Shown in pieces: positions 17,131 to 26,285 of a stretch of DNA of 33,984 nucleotides. Origin of the DNA: Porticoccaceae bacterium (GTDB lineage: Bacteria > Pseudomonadota > Gammaproteobacteria > Pseudomonadales > Porticoccaceae); NCBI GenBank assembly GCA_028822155.1, contig JAPKEJ010000027.1:1-33984 (forward strand), read 5' to 3'. The stretch's first letter is position 1; every line of letters starts with the position of its first letter. The notes below the pieces were generated by a model. It did no database searches. It saw only the letters and a program-made list of their open reading frames with translations, and was not told the origin of the DNA. The position numbers were made by a program, and so were the translations under genes.

Positions 17131-18060
17131 CTAGCTTTCCATCGCTTTAATACGGCGCAGTCCACCCCAAGTCAGTCGATAGACTGGTGCTTCCATCTGA
17201 TCCATCATGTCTGCAATTTCATTAAACAACCGCCGGTATCGATAAAACGGAACTCTGGGGAATAGGTGGTGAATAGAATGATAATTTTGATATCCCCATA
17301 ACACCGTTAGTACCGTGGATAGAGGCCCAGGGATCACTATCGTAGACGTATCGACGTAACGCCCCATGCTGTTATGTGGCCTGTGAACTATATAGGCAAA
17401 GAGATAGACCAAGGCGATAGTACCCAGCAATCCGGCTACAGCAAACAAGACAAGACCCCGCCACCAACCTGCTATTAAGTCAGCGTTACCCGATTGCCAT
17501 AATACTAAGAAAGGTAGAATTCTAAGTAGGACTGTAAAAATAATCTCAACAACAAAAGCCGTCTTCTTTGCCAAGGTGGCCTTGGACCAATATCGTTGGG
17601 AATACACTTGATATTGAATTGCAATGGCTTGCCATGCTGATTTAAGCATTCCCAATGGCGAGCTAACAATGCCAGCCGAATAACCATCGGGATCTTTTTC
17701 AGCGTCGTTTGTATTTGCGTGGTGTGTAAGGTGTTCAATTCTGTGGGCTGTTAGAGGAATAGCTAAGATAGTGCCGGCAAGATAGCCCAGCCCATCATTT
17801 AACCAATCCATTGAGCGGTTGTCACCACTGATACTGCCATGTACGGACTCATGTAACACTGTATATGCGGCGTAGGTCAGAGCAATCATTGCCGGAATAG
17901 CCAACCACAGGCTAAAACCACCCAACATGACTAGGTAGGGAAGTGCCCAATAAGCCACGAATGACGTTAGGCCAACTAGTACGGTGGGCCAGGCTAAACC
18001 GCCGTAGTAGTTCTTTGCCTTTTGACTGGCACTTTTATTTATGGCTGCAATGTCGCTCAC
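17131..18060 (-). CDS. Membrane fatty-acid desaturase/hydroxylase-family protein
   Basis: A 309-residue integral membrane di-iron enzyme. The histidine boxes are complete: HESVH (70-74), HRIEHLTHH (106-114) and HSIHH (261-265), with an additional HRPH (226-229). Two hydrophobic pairs precede the first and third boxes, the usual topology with all boxes on the cytoplasmic face. Enzymes of this family introduce double bonds or hydroxyl groups into fatty-acyl chains or carotenoids; the exact substrate is undetermined. It starts at a GTG with AGGGGA 5 bp upstream; the nearby ATGs are out of frame. It has its own promoter region, shared divergently with the aminotransferase gene, and converges with the DUF2459 gene across 33 bp. 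Confidence 0.9.
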   Translation of the reverse strand: MSDIAAINKSASQKAKNYYGGLAWPTVLVGLTSFVAYWALPYLVMLGGFSLWLAIPAMIALTYAAYTVLHESVHGSISGDNRSMDWLNDGLGYLAGTILAIPLTAHRIEHLTHHANTNDAEKDPDGYSAGIVSSPLGMLKSAWQAIAIQYQVYSQRYWSKATLAKKTAFVVEIIFTVLLRILPFLVLWQSGNADLIAGWWRGLVLFAVAGLLGTIALVYLFAYIVHRPHNSMGRYVDTSTIVIPGPLSTVLTVLWGYQNYHSIHHLFPRVPFYRYRRLFNEIADMMDQMEAPVYRLTWGGLRRIKAMES

Positions 18061-18518
18061 ATCATTCCCCTATTCATCTAGTCTAAGCCTTTTTGTCATG
18101 CTTATCAGGTCTCAGAGTTTTGCTTTTTACAGCAGACTCTAGTCAGTGTAATTCATAAATTATCTATTAAGGGCTCAAATATGGGCAAGATGGGGTTCTT
18201 TCACTACCATCTTGGGGTTCTTTTACCATCACTCATAATCATTAGTAGCTTAATTAGATATTGGTTATCTATGGAATCATTCTGACAGAGCTTTTAGGCT
18301 TGCTTACGGCGCAAGGCAAAGTAGCCTTAAGGAAGAATAAATTGCAAAATTCAGCGTACTTAATCAGCGATCTTTTGTAACTACGTGTCTAGTCCCACAT
18401 GAACTTTAGCGAATGGTTACATTTCACTTATACACCCATCACCCTATCGGGGTATAAGGATTGGCTGGTTGAACTAGGTACCCTGAACGATATAACATTA
18501 TCCAACTGCAGGTTTCGT
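18061..18518. other. Divergent intergenic region between desaturase and aminotransferase genes
   Basis: These 458 bp must carry the promoters of both divergent genes. The only notable structure is a pair of direct repeats near 18191-18223, listed separately. The forward reading frame is open from an ATG at 18399, but the encoded 40 residues do not look like an aminotransferase N-terminus, so this stretch is treated as a leader rather than coding. Confidence 0.5.
18191..18223. repeat. Two 11-bp direct repeats at 22-bp pitch
   Basis: TGGGGTTCTTT occurs at 18191-18201 and again at 18213-18223. ACCATC follows each copy at slightly different spacing. The start-to-start distance of 22 bp is about two helical turns, so both copies face the same side of the DNA, as binding sites for a tandem-binding activator would. 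They lie about 130 bp upstream of the desaturase start and 296 bp upstream of the aminotransferase start. Confidence 0.4.
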
Positions 18519-19952
18519 ATGAATAGAGAAAACGGTAGCATTTCTAATAAAGATAATAAGGCATATTTTGATCAGTTTGATACCACAGAGATTAACCGTC
18601 AGGACAAAGAACATTTTCTTCATCCTTTTCAGGTTTTTGATGCCTTTCATGAGGAAGGTGCCCTGCCCATAGCCGCGGCGGTTGACGCTTACATTTACGA
18701 CAGCGATGGAAATAAGTATTTAGACGCCGTCGGAGGCCTTTGGTGTACCAATATTGGGTTAGGTCGTGAAGAAATGGCAGAGGCTATTGCCGACCAGGTT
18801 CGTAACATGGCCTACGCCAGTCCTTTCGTCGATATGACCAATATTCCAGCGGCCCAACTCGCCGCTAAACTGGCTGAGTTAGCTCCGGGTAACCTCAACC
18901 ATGTTGCTCTCTCTTGTGGTGGTTCGACCGCTATTGATACCGCTTATCGTTTAATCCATTTTTACCAAAATTGTCGGGGGAAGCACGACAAAAAACATAT
19001 CATCTCGCGCATCAATTCCTACCATGGGACGACCTATGCCTCTATGTCCATAGGTGGTAAGCCTGGTGACCATCCTCCAGAGTTTGAGTACATAAAGGAC
19101 ACCATTCACCACATTTCTTGTCCAAATTTTTATCGTGCGGACGGAGACATTAGTGAGGCTGACTTTCTCGCTGCCAAACTTGATGAACTTGAGGCAAAAA
19201 TAAAAGAAGTTGGCCCTGATAAAGTTGCCGCATTTTTTGCAGAACCCGTTTTTGGTGCTGGCGGCGTTATTATTCCGCCCGCCGGCTATCACCGCGGCAC
19301 CTGGGAAATTTGTCAAAAATATGATGTGCTTTACGTGTCAGACGAGGTCGTTACTGCCTTTGGTCGACTTGGCCATTGGTTTGCTTCAAAAGAAGTATTC
19401 GACTTTCAGCCTGATATCATCTGCTCAGCGAAAGGCCTTACCTCAGGGTATCAGCCACTAGGGGCAACGATTTATTCAAGCACTATTCATAGCGTGATCA
19501 GTGAGCCCGGTTATGGGAGATGTTTTACCCATGGCTATACTTACTCAGGTCACCCCGTTGCCTGCGCCGCCGCTTTGAAAAACATAGAAATAATTGAAAG
19601 AGAAGGTCTACTAAAGCATGTCAGAGATATCGAACCCTATTTCCAGCAACGCCTTAAAACACTGAGCGACCTGGCGATTGTTGGTGATGTGCGAGGTATT
19701 GGCTTAATGGCCTGCGTGGAATTTGTTAAAGACAAAAAAACCAAAGAGATTTTCTCTGAAGAATTAGATATTGGGAAATGGGTCTCTAACCAAGCGGATA
19801 GCCGCGGGTTAATCGTCCGTCCTATTATTAATTTGAATGTAATGTCACCGCCTTTAATTATTAATCGAGAACAAGTCGATTTTATCGTCGACACGCTGCG
19901 CGATAGTATTGTCGCCTGTTTGGAAGATTTGCGTCGAGAGGGACATTTTTAA
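18519..19952 (+). CDS. Class III PLP-dependent aminotransferase (SpuC-like)
   Basis: A 477-residue aminotransferase, using the ATG at 18519, which has CAGG 7 bp upstream. An ATG at 18399 would add 40 residues with no family resemblance. The order is LHPFQVFDAF, YLDAVGGLWCTNIGLGREEM, NSYHGTTYASMS, PLP-binding Asp275 in VSDEVVTAFGR, Schiff-base Lys305 in CSAKGLTSGYQPLGA, and HGYTYSGHPVACAAAL. This resembles omega-amino acid:pyruvate and putrescine:pyruvate aminotransferases such as Pseudomonas SpuC. With gabD, the other aminotransferase and a ureohydrolase remnant close by, a role in polyamine or GABA catabolism is a reasonable inference. It stands alone, ending 47 bp before the heat-shock promoter of hslVU. 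Confidence 0.9.
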   Translation: MNRENGSISNKDNKAYFDQFDTTEINRQDKEHFLHPFQVFDAFHEEGALPIAAAVDAYIYDSDGNKYLDAVGGLWCTNIGLGREEMAEAIADQVRNMAYASPFVDMTNIPAAQLAAKLAELAPGNLNHVALSCGGSTAIDTAYRLIHFYQNCRGKHDKKHIISRINSYHGTTYASMSIGGKPGDHPPEFEYIKDTIHHISCPNFYRADGDISEADFLAAKLDELEAKIKEVGPDKVAAFFAEPVFGAGGVIIPPAGYHRGTWEICQKYDVLYVSDEVVTAFGRLGHWFASKEVFDFQPDIICSAKGLTSGYQPLGATIYSSTIHSVISEPGYGRCFTHGYTYSGHPVACAAALKNIEIIEREGLLKHVRDIEPYFQQRLKTLSDLAIVGDVRGIGLMACVEFVKDKKTKEIFSEELDIGKWVSNQADSRGLIVRPIINLNVMSPPLIINREQVDFIVDTLRDSIVACLEDLRREGHF

Positions 19953-19980
19953 CGTTATCGACTTTTTTAGAGGTCCCCCA

Positions 19981-20007
19981 TTGATATTTTAGACGTAGAC
20001 CCCATCT
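19981..20007 (+). promoter_or_regulatory. Sigma-32 heat-shock promoter of hslVU
   Basis: CCCCATCT (20000-20007) matches the sigma-32 -10 consensus CCCCATnT exactly. TTGATA (19981-19986) lies 13 bp upstream and matches the core of the -35 consensus (TTGAAA) at 5 of 6 positions. The site sits 30 bp before the hslV start codon, leaving a short leader with AAAGGAG. hslVU is a classical heat-shock operon in Gammaproteobacteria, so both sequence and context agree. Confidence 0.8.
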
Positions 20008-20036
20008 GTTAGGTTAACCATCAAAGGAGTTTAGCT

Positions 20037-20582
20037 TTGGAACAGTATCGTGGAACAACCATCCTCTCTGTGAGGCGCAATGGGAAAGTCGTGATTGGCG
20101 GTGATGGCCAAGTTAGCATGGGCAACACCATCATGAAAGGCAATGCACGCAAGGTGCGGCGTCTACACAACAATCAAGTTATTGCTGGCTTTGCGGGCGG
20201 CACGGCTGATGCATTTACTCTGTTTGAGCGGTTCGAGGCTAAATTGGAGCAGCACCAGGGAAATTTAACCCGCGCTGCGGTCGAACTTGCCAAAGATTGG
20301 CGAACCGATCGGATGTTACGCAAGCTAGAAGCACTTTTAGCGGTAGCAGACAGTGAAGCATCGCTTATCATTACGGGTAATGGCGATGTAATTCAGCCAG
20401 AAGATGATCTTATCGCTATCGGCTCGGGCGGACCATTTGCTCAATCTGCTGCTCGTGCGCTGCTCGATAATACTGAATTAGACGCAAGAACAATTGTTGA
20501 GGAAGGCTTAAAGATTGCTGGCGACATTTGTATCTATACCAACCATAACCGAACTATTGAAGAGTTAGACTCTAAGGTTTAA
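20037..20582 (+). CDS. hslV: ATP-dependent protease peptidase subunit HslV
   Basis: A 181-residue bacterial proteasome-type peptidase that forms a double hexamer and degrades proteins unfolded by HslU. The sequence opens [14 protein letters not shown]; Thr7 corresponds to the catalytic N-terminal Thr of mature HslV (MTTIVSVRR in E. coli), so a six-residue propeptide should be removed. [20 protein letters not shown] and [19 protein letters not shown] are family blocks, and [16 protein letters not shown] is conserved. Translation starts at TTG, fixed by AAAGGAG 7 bp upstream. hslU follows after 12 bp. Expression is likely heat-induced from the sigma-32 promoter at 19981-20007. Confidence 0.96.
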   Translation: MEQYRGTTILSVRRNGKVVIGGDGQVSMGNTIMKGNARKVRRLHNNQVIAGFAGGTADAFTLFERFEAKLEQHQGNLTRAAVELAKDWRTDRMLRKLEALLAVADSEASLIITGNGDVIQPEDDLIAIGSGGPFAQSAARALLDNTELDARTIVEEGLKIAGDICIYTNHNRTIEELDSKV

Positions 20583-20594
20583 TTAGGATTTATT

Positions 20595-21923
20595 ATGTCT
20601 CAAATGACCCCGCGCGAAATCGTGCATGAACTCAATCGTCATATTATTGGTCAAGACAATGCAAAGCGAGCAGTAGCGATAGCACTGCGTAATCGGTGGC
20701 GTCGATCACAACTTGATGACGAGATGCGCAACGAAGTTACGCCAAAAAATATTCTTATGATTGGCCCCACTGGTGTTGGTAAAACTGAAATCGCTCGGCG
20801 CCTAGCGCGACTTGCAAATGCGCCTTTCGTCAAGGTTGAGGCCACTAAATTTACCGAAGTTGGTTATGTCGGTAAGGATGTCGAATCTATTATCCGAGAT
20901 CTGGTTGAAACTTCGGTTAAACAATGTCGTGAAAGCGAGATGGCTAAAGTAGCGCAACGAGCTATGGATGCAGCTGAAGAAAGAGTGCTCGACGCCCTTC
21001 TCCCGCCAGCAAGAGGCGTAGATGGCAAAGAAGAAACCGGCTCTACTACTCGCCAGGTATTCCGTAAAAAATTACGTGAGGGCGCATTGGATGATAAAGA
21101 AATTGAAATTGAAATGAGCCAGGCTCCTGTCGGTGTTGAAATTATGGCGCCCCCAGGAATGGAAGAGATGACATCGCAACTGCAGAACATGTTCAGTTCT
21201 ATGGGTAAGGGTAAAACTGCTAGTCGCAAGATCACCGTGGCCGATGCGTTAAAACACCTGAAAGAAGAAGAAGCAGCAAAATTGGTCAACGAAGAAGAGA
21301 TAAAAACCATCGCTGTTGAGGCTGCCGAACAAAATGGTATCGTATTTCTCGATGAGATTGACAAGGTCTGTCGTCGCGGCGAAACCACCGGAGCTGATGT
21401 CTCACGTGAAGGTGTGCAAAGGGACCTACTGCCGTTAATTGAAGGCTGCACAGTCTCGACCAAGTTCGGAATGATTAAGACTGACCACATCTTATTTATC
21501 GCCTCTGGCGCCTTTCACCTGTCTAAGCCATCGGATCTTATTCCGGAATTGCAAGGCCGGTTGCCTATTAGAGTAGAGCTTAACGCCCTTACAATTGGTG
21601 ACCTTGAGCGCATCTTAACCGAACCCAAAGCATCTCTAACCAAGCAATATGTCGAGCTAATGTCCACGGAAGGTCTGTCTATTAATTTCACCAAAGAAGG
21701 CATTCGGCGAATCGCTGAAATCGCTTTTGAGGTTAATGAGGGTACAGAAAATATCGGTGCAAGACGTTTGCACACTATTTTAGAGCGATTGCTAGAGGAA
21801 ATATCTTTCGATGCCTCAGACCTAGGCGCAAAAGATGAGCCAATCACAATCGATAGTGCATTTGTTGAAACACATCTTGGTGAACTTGCCGGTGACGAAG
21901 ACTTAACCCGCTTCATTTTGTAA
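20595..21923 (+). CDS. hslU: HslU, ATPase subunit of HslVU protease
   Basis: A 442-residue AAA+ unfoldase that feeds substrates into HslV. Visible are Walker A GPTGVGKT (57-64), the pore loop GYVG (90-93) for gripping substrate, the variable I-domain (about 110-240), Walker B IVFLDEID (249-256), and the sensor/C-terminal domain. The last residues, DLTRFIL, are the conserved tail that inserts between HslV subunits and activates them. Length matches E. coli HslU (443). It is cotranscribed with hslV, with AGGA upstream of the ATG, and is followed after 29 bp by the DUF971 gene. Confidence 0.97.
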   Translation: MSQMTPREIVHELNRHIIGQDNAKRAVAIALRNRWRRSQLDDEMRNEVTPKNILMIGPTGVGKTEIARRLARLANAPFVKVEATKFTEVGYVGKDVESIIRDLVETSVKQCRESEMAKVAQRAMDAAEERVLDALLPPARGVDGKEETGSTTRQVFRKKLREGALDDKEIEIEMSQAPVGVEIMAPPGMEEMTSQLQNMFSSMGKGKTASRKITVADALKHLKEEEAAKLVNEEEIKTIAVEAAEQNGIVFLDEIDKVCRRGETTGADVSREGVQRDLLPLIEGCTVSTKFGMIKTDHILFIASGAFHLSKPSDLIPELQGRLPIRVELNALTIGDLERILTEPKASLTKQYVELMSTEGLSINFTKEGIRRIAEIAFEVNEGTENIGARRLHTILERLLEEISFDASDLGAKDEPITIDSAFVETHLGELAGDEDLTRFIL

Positions 21924-21952
21924 CAGCATAAAGTCATAGAGAGTAACTATAC

Positions 21953-22333
21953 ATGCCCACGCCAACTCGAATTCTGGTGACCGAGGCCAAAGATGCTATC
22001 AAATTGGAGTATGGCCCTGATGGCCAACACGCGCTCCCATCTGAATATTTAAGAGTATTCTCTCCAAGTGCCGAGGTTCGAGGTCATGGTAAAGGACAGG
22101 AGATTTTGCAGTTTGGAAAACTCAATGTACTTATCCAATCCATAGAAAAGGCTGGCAACTATGCCATTCAAATTACCTTTAATGATGGCCACGATTCGGG
22201 TATCTTTTCTTGGGATTATCTGTTCGAGTTGGGTGAAAACTATACTGATAACTGGATTGGCTATCTCGGCCGTCTTCATGAGGCGGGTGAGTCTCGTGAC
22301 CCAGAAACCCAAGTCGTACGATTCTCCAGTTAG
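21953..22333 (+). CDS. DUF971-domain protein
   Basis: A 126-residue protein of the DUF971 family, which corresponds to the N-terminal domain of gamma-butyrobetaine hydroxylase. The landmarks are LPSEYLRVFSPSAEVRGHG (about 28-46), the YAIQITFNDGHDSGIFSWDY block (about 69-88) and the end YLGRL. The fold binds a metal in some members, but no activity is known for the free-standing domain. It lies 29 bp after hslU with a GAGAG ribosome-binding site, the same order as in pseudomonads, so it is probably the last gene of the hslVU operon. Confidence 0.88.
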   Translation: MPTPTRILVTEAKDAIKLEYGPDGQHALPSEYLRVFSPSAEVRGHGKGQEILQFGKLNVLIQSIEKAGNYAIQITFNDGHDSGIFSWDYLFELGENYTDNWIGYLGRLHEAGESRDPETQVVRFSS

Positions 22334-22401
22334 TACCCATGGTCTGCATAGGCTTATTGGACAGACTCAACTATTACAAACGACATGTATGCGACTTATT
22401 T

Positions 22402-22407
22402 TATAAT
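22402..22407 (+). promoter_or_regulatory. Possible -10 element of the ubiE operon
   Basis: A perfect TATAAT lies in the 142-bp gap between the DUF971 gene and ubiE, 68 bp upstream of the ubiE start. No good -35 hexamer is found 16-18 bp upstream (TTACAA lies 22 bp away), so activity would need an activator or an unusual spacing. Confidence 0.35.
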
Positions 22408-22475
22408 CTCCCTCATACCCAAACACCGCAACTAAAGCTACAATACCCGCCCAGCAAATTTAGACTCTAAATGTC

Positions 22476-23222
22476 ATGGATCAAAAAACAACGCATTTTG
22501 GCTACAAAACTGTCAACGTTGAAGAAAAAGCCGGCAAAGTTGCTGACGTTTTTCACTCCGTCGCTAGCAACTATGATCTGATGAATGATCTCATGTCCGC
22601 TGGCGTGCATCGACTGTGGAAAAGAATGACGATAGAGATGTCAGGCGTTCGCCCTGGTAATAAAGTGTTGGATATCGCCGGTGGAACCGGAGACCTTGCC
22701 GCTAAATTTTCTCGAATAGTCGGCAAGGATGGCTATGTAGTCTTAGCTGATATCAACGACTCCATGCTTAAAGTTGGGCGAGATCGACTAATGGATCTAG
22801 GCGTTGTAGACAATGTTAAATTTTCTCAGTCAGATGCTCAACATCTACCTTTCCCAGATAACACCTTTGACATTATTACCATCGCCTTTGGGCTGCGTAA
22901 TGTTACCGATAAAGAACTGGCACTGAAGTCCATGTTGCGTGTTTTAAAACCAGGCGGCCGACTGCTGGTATTGGAATTCTCAAAACCCGGAAATCCGGTA
23001 CTATCTAAAATTTATGACACCTATTCCTTTAGCATACTGCCTAAGCTTGGCAAACTATTTGCCGATGATGCAGAGAGCTACCAATATCTAGCCGAATCTA
23101 TAAGAATGCATCCAGATCAACAAACTCTCATGGGTATGATGGATGAGGTTGGATTTGCTAATACTGACTTTCATAATATGACCGGCGGTGTAGTCGCCCT
23201 GCATCGTGGAGTGAAACCTTAG
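22476..23222 (+). CDS. ubiE: Ubiquinone/menaquinone C-methyltransferase UbiE
   Basis: A 248-residue SAM-dependent methyltransferase that adds the C-2 methyl group in ubiquinone synthesis, and makes menaquinone from demethylmenaquinone where that is present. The opening [20 protein letters not shown] followed by [16 protein letters not shown] is diagnostic of UbiE. SAM motif I is [11 protein letters not shown] (64-74), and the post motifs [12 protein letters not shown] and [15 protein letters not shown] are intact. E. coli UbiE has 251 residues. ubiJ begins 2 bp after the stop. No strong ribosome-binding site precedes the ATG. Confidence 0.97.
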   Translation: MDQKTTHFGYKTVNVEEKAGKVADVFHSVASNYDLMNDLMSAGVHRLWKRMTIEMSGVRPGNKVLDIAGGTGDLAAKFSRIVGKDGYVVLADINDSMLKVGRDRLMDLGVVDNVKFSQSDAQHLPFPDNTFDIITIAFGLRNVTDKELALKSMLRVLKPGGRLLVLEFSKPGNPVLSKIYDTYSFSILPKLGKLFADDAESYQYLAESIRMHPDQQTLMGMMDEVGFANTDFHNMTGGVVALHRGVKP

Positions 23223-23224
23223 TC

Positions 23225-23869
23225 ATGCTAGCAGTCATTCAGAAAACGGCTCTAGAAGGTGTCGAGCGTCTAATTAATAGCGCCTTGGAGTACGATCCTA
23301 TATCCGCAAAGGCGCTGACCCAGCTAAACGGCCAAATTATACGAATAGATAGCACAATGCCTCCGATCTCAATATCAATAGAACCGACAGATCAGGGCAT
23401 CAAACTTCATAGTGAGCGACAAGAAGATAATGCTGTAACCGTTGAAGGAACCTTAGTATCTTTGGTGGGCGTGGCATTGAGTTCCAAAGAATCGATGTCT
23501 TTTTCGGGCACGGGAGTCAAGGTTAGTGGTAATTTAGACACTCTAAACCAATTAAATAAGATTATTGGCAATCTAGATGTCGATTGGGAAGGCGCTCTAG
23601 CTCAGATCGTTGGAGACTTACCCGCCCATCTGTTCGCCAAAACTGTGCGTAACTCTGCCGCATTTAAAACGGAAGCTGCAGCCAGAGCTACCTCGGCTAT
23701 GGTTGAAGTAGCGCAAGAAGAGTTCAAGTTAACACCCAGTAAGAACGAATTTGAGACCGTAGGCCCACAAATTCGACGCCTGTCATCAGACGTCGATCGT
23801 TTAACAGTGAGAGTGAAAAAGTTTCAGTTAAAACTAGATCAACACATCGCAGCAAAGGTCCCCTCGTAA
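23225..23869 (+). CDS. ubiJ: Ubiquinone biosynthesis accessory factor UbiJ
   Basis: A 214-residue protein with an SCP2-type lipid-binding domain in the N-terminal two thirds (VTVEGTLVSLVGVALSSKES, ..., FSGTGVKVSGNLDTL) and a charged, probably coiled-coil C-terminus (about 170-210). In E. coli, UbiJ binds the hydrophobic quinone precursors in the cytosolic Ubi complex with UbiK and the hydroxylases. Sequence identity in this family is low, so the call leans on its place between ubiE and ubiB, the universal gammaproteobacterial order. It overlaps the ubiB start codon by 1 bp (TAATG), so translation is coupled. Confidence 0.92.
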   Translation: MLAVIQKTALEGVERLINSALEYDPISAKALTQLNGQIIRIDSTMPPISISIEPTDQGIKLHSERQEDNAVTVEGTLVSLVGVALSSKESMSFSGTGVKVSGNLDTLNQLNKIIGNLDVDWEGALAQIVGDLPAHLFAKTVRNSAAFKTEAAARATSAMVEVAQEEFKLTPSKNEFETVGPQIRRLSSDVDRLTVRVKKFQLKLDQHIAAKVPS

Positions 23870-25482
23870 TGCGCCTGCGACGTCTGGGAAAAATCATTAA
23901 AGTGGTAGGCAAATACCGGCTAGATCAGCTATTGGACAAAGGACAATTACCGCTGGGTGCCCGCCTTTTACTATCTCCAGCCGTCCTTTTTGGTAGAGCT
24001 AAGGGAACTCGCGGCGAGCGATTACGTCAGTCATTGGAAGAGCTAGGTCCCATTTTTGTCAAATTTGGTCAATTACTCTCCACGAGACCAGACTTGGTGC
24101 CTGAAGATATCAGTGAGGAATTATCCATCCTCCAAGATAATGTACCTCCATTTTCATCGACCCTTTTTAAGGAAAATATTGAAATTGCTCTGGGTGGCCA
24201 AGTAGAGGATCTTTTTGACAGTTTTGAAAAAGATCCCTTAGCCTCAGCGTCGGTCGCACAGGTGCATGGTGCCGTCTTAAAAGATGGACAAAGAGTAGTG
24301 ATCAAGGCCGTCCGCCCAGGTATTGAGAAAACTATTAGAAAAGATTTGGCTCTACTCTATACCTTGGCCCGGTTAGTGCTTAAATACAGTGTAGATGGGC
24401 CAAGACTTCACCCAGTAGAGGTGGTCAAAGACTATGAATCGGTGATTATTGAGGAGTTGAACCTCCAGTCTGAAGGCGCCAATGCCTCATTGCTACGCCA
24501 CAACTTTACTGACTCCCCGTTGTTGCATGTCCCCGAAATACACTGGCCCTACTCTAATAAAGATGTGTTGGTAATGGAAAGGATCCAAGGGATTCCTGTT
24601 ACAGATATAGTCAAACTAAAGGCCTCGGGAGTTGATTTCAAGCTACTTGCCGAGCGTGGTGTAGAAATATTCTTTACTCAGGTCTTCGAGCATAATTTTT
24701 TCCATGCAGACATGCATCCGGGCAATATTTTTGTTGATGTGACCGACCCCGTATCACCCAGTTACATTGCCGTCGACTGCGCGATCATGGGCTCCCTCTC
24801 CAGCGAAGACCAGTTTTATATGGCGCGAAATCTACTCGCTATGTTTCAAAGAGACTATAGATTGGTGGCCGAATTGCACATTCGCTCTGGATGGGTGCCC
24901 AAAAATACCCCAATAAACGAATTCACCGGCGCCATCAGATCCGTCTGCGAGCCTATTTTTCAGCGGCCACTGAGCGAAATCTCTCTCGGTCATATGCTTA
25001 TAGATCTATTTGCCACGGCACGCCGTTTTGACATGGAAGTTCAGCCATCCTTGGTTTTATTACAAAAAACATTACTCAACATCGAGGGGCTCGGTCGCCA
25101 ACTCTACCCTGACCTTGATCTTTGGCAAACTGCACAGCCCTATTTAGAAAAATGGTTAAAAGACCGTTATTCACCAAAAAGTATATTTAAACAGTTTCAG
25201 CGTTATGTGCCCGATTGGCTAGAACATCTCCCCGAAATACCACCGATGATATTTCAAGCTCTTAAATCAGCCCAAGCGAGCACGACTCAGCCAAACGATG
25301 ATAGTCCTGCTGTCGTTAAAACATCGTCTTGGCGCTCCAAATACCTGACTGTTATTGGCAGTGTAGCCCTTGCGGCTGCCGCAGGACTAGCGTTGCCCCT
25401 ATGGACTGAGTCTCTTACTCATCTATCTACGGTCAGCGGCATTCTTGCTGCTATCGGGCTCGTCATTCTAGTCCTGCGCTAG
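23869..25482 (+). CDS. ubiB: UbiB, ABC1/ADCK-type atypical kinase for ubiquinone biosynthesis
   Basis: A 537-residue membrane-anchored protein-kinase-like ATPase needed for ubiquinone synthesis. Features of the family are the KFGQ motif (65-68) with STRPDLVP, the Ala-rich nucleotide loop ASASVAQVH (125-133) in place of the usual Gly loop, the Lys in VVIKAVRPG (Lys146), HADMHPGN (279-286) and VDCAIMG (302-308). Two hydrophobic segments at the C-terminus (about 485-505 and 515-537) form the membrane anchor. Length agrees with E. coli UbiB (546). It is the last of the coupled ubiE-ubiJ-ubiB genes, and hisI starts 72 bp further on. Confidence 0.97.
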   Translation: MRLRRLGKIIKVVGKYRLDQLLDKGQLPLGARLLLSPAVLFGRAKGTRGERLRQSLEELGPIFVKFGQLLSTRPDLVPEDISEELSILQDNVPPFSSTLFKENIEIALGGQVEDLFDSFEKDPLASASVAQVHGAVLKDGQRVVIKAVRPGIEKTIRKDLALLYTLARLVLKYSVDGPRLHPVEVVKDYESVIIEELNLQSEGANASLLRHNFTDSPLLHVPEIHWPYSNKDVLVMERIQGIPVTDIVKLKASGVDFKLLAERGVEIFFTQVFEHNFFHADMHPGNIFVDVTDPVSPSYIAVDCAIMGSLSSEDQFYMARNLLAMFQRDYRLVAELHIRSGWVPKNTPINEFTGAIRSVCEPIFQRPLSEISLGHMLIDLFATARRFDMEVQPSLVLLQKTLLNIEGLGRQLYPDLDLWQTAQPYLEKWLKDRYSPKSIFKQFQRYVPDWLEHLPEIPPMIFQALKSAQASTTQPNDDSPAVVKTSSWRSKYLTVIGSVALAAAAGLALPLWTESLTHLSTVSGILAAIGLVILVLR

Positions 25483-25554
25483 TTGTCACTTTAGTTAACG
25501 CCCAACAACTGCCATAATTAGGGACTAATTCTTTTTATTGATTGGTACGAGTCA

Positions 25555-25935
25555 ATGAGTTACATCGATGACATCAGCTGGAATAGCGACGGATTGATAC
25601 CCGCTATTGCCCAAGACGCCGGCACAGGCCTAATATTGATGGTCGCCTGGATGAGTCGTGAGTCATTAAAACTCACCGTTGAAGAAAACAGGGCTGTTTA
25701 TTGGTCTCGTTCGAGACAGAAATTATGGCGTAAAGGTGAAGAGTCGGGTCACAAGCAGCAATTACTGGAACTTCGATTAGACTGTGACAATGATGTGATC
25801 ATGCTCAAGATCAACCAAGTGGGTGGACTAGCCTGTCATACTGGGAGAACATCTTGTTTTTATCGCGTGCTGCGCGATGGTCAATGGCAAATAGTTGATA
25901 AAGTAATTAAAGATCCAAAGGATATTTATTCATGA
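25555..25935 (+). CDS. hisI: Phosphoribosyl-AMP cyclohydrolase HisI
   Basis: A 126-residue enzyme for the third step of histidine biosynthesis, opening the adenine ring of PR-AMP. The Mg site is Asp76, Asp78 and Asp80 (LDCDND), and the Zn site is Cys77 with Cys94 and Cys101 in [15 protein letters not shown]. The substrate region is [18 protein letters not shown]. In enteric bacteria HisI is fused to HisE; here the two are separate genes overlapping by 4 bp (ATGA), as in pseudomonads. Confidence 0.97.
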   Translation: MSYIDDISWNSDGLIPAIAQDAGTGLILMVAWMSRESLKLTVEENRAVYWSRSRQKLWRKGEESGHKQQLLELRLDCDNDVIMLKINQVGGLACHTGRTSCFYRVLRDGQWQIVDKVIKDPKDIYS

Positions 25936-26270
25936 GTGATTCGGTCTTAAATATATTGTGCCAAGTGATAGAGCAGCGTAAGAATGCTTCCGCCGAAAGC
26001 TCCTATGTTGCAAGCTTACATAAAGAAGGCCTTAATAAAATACTCGAAAAAGTTGGCGAAGAGTCAATAGAAACCATATTGGCCGCCAAAGATGCAGAGC
26101 TGAGCGGCAATAATGAAAAAGTAATCTATGAAACCGCCGATTTATGGTTTCACTCCCTAGTGATGTTATCCAGCTTGGGTGAAAATGCAGAATCTGTTAT
26201 AACTGAATTACAGCGAAGATTTGACTTATCTGGCCTTGAAGAAAAGGCGCAACGCACTAAACACAAATAG
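25932..26270 (+). CDS. hisE: Phosphoribosyl-ATP pyrophosphatase HisE
   Basis: A 112-residue MazG-like helical enzyme for the second step of histidine biosynthesis, cleaving pyrophosphate from PR-ATP. The metal-binding core [19 protein letters not shown] (36-54) and the [13 protein letters not shown] block are typical. The start codon overlaps the hisI stop by 4 bp. tatA follows 15 bp later, so hisI-hisE-tatABC probably form one transcript. Confidence 0.96.
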   Translation: MSDSVLNILCQVIEQRKNASAESSYVASLHKEGLNKILEKVGEESIETILAAKDAELSGNNEKVIYETADLWFHSLVMLSSLGENAESVITELQRRFDLSGLEEKAQRTKHK

Positions 26271-26285
26271 AATAGGAGATACGTG

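Noticed and set aside
18399-18518. N-terminal extension of the aminotransferase from an upstream ATG
   Set aside because: The 40 added residues have no resemblance to class III aminotransferases, and the ATG at 18519 has a better ribosome-binding site and the usual family N-terminus.
20864-21490. Long reverse-strand open frame (208 codons) within hslU
   Set aside because: It lies wholly inside hslU, is rich in Ser and Arg as expected of an antisense frame, and has no recognisable domain.
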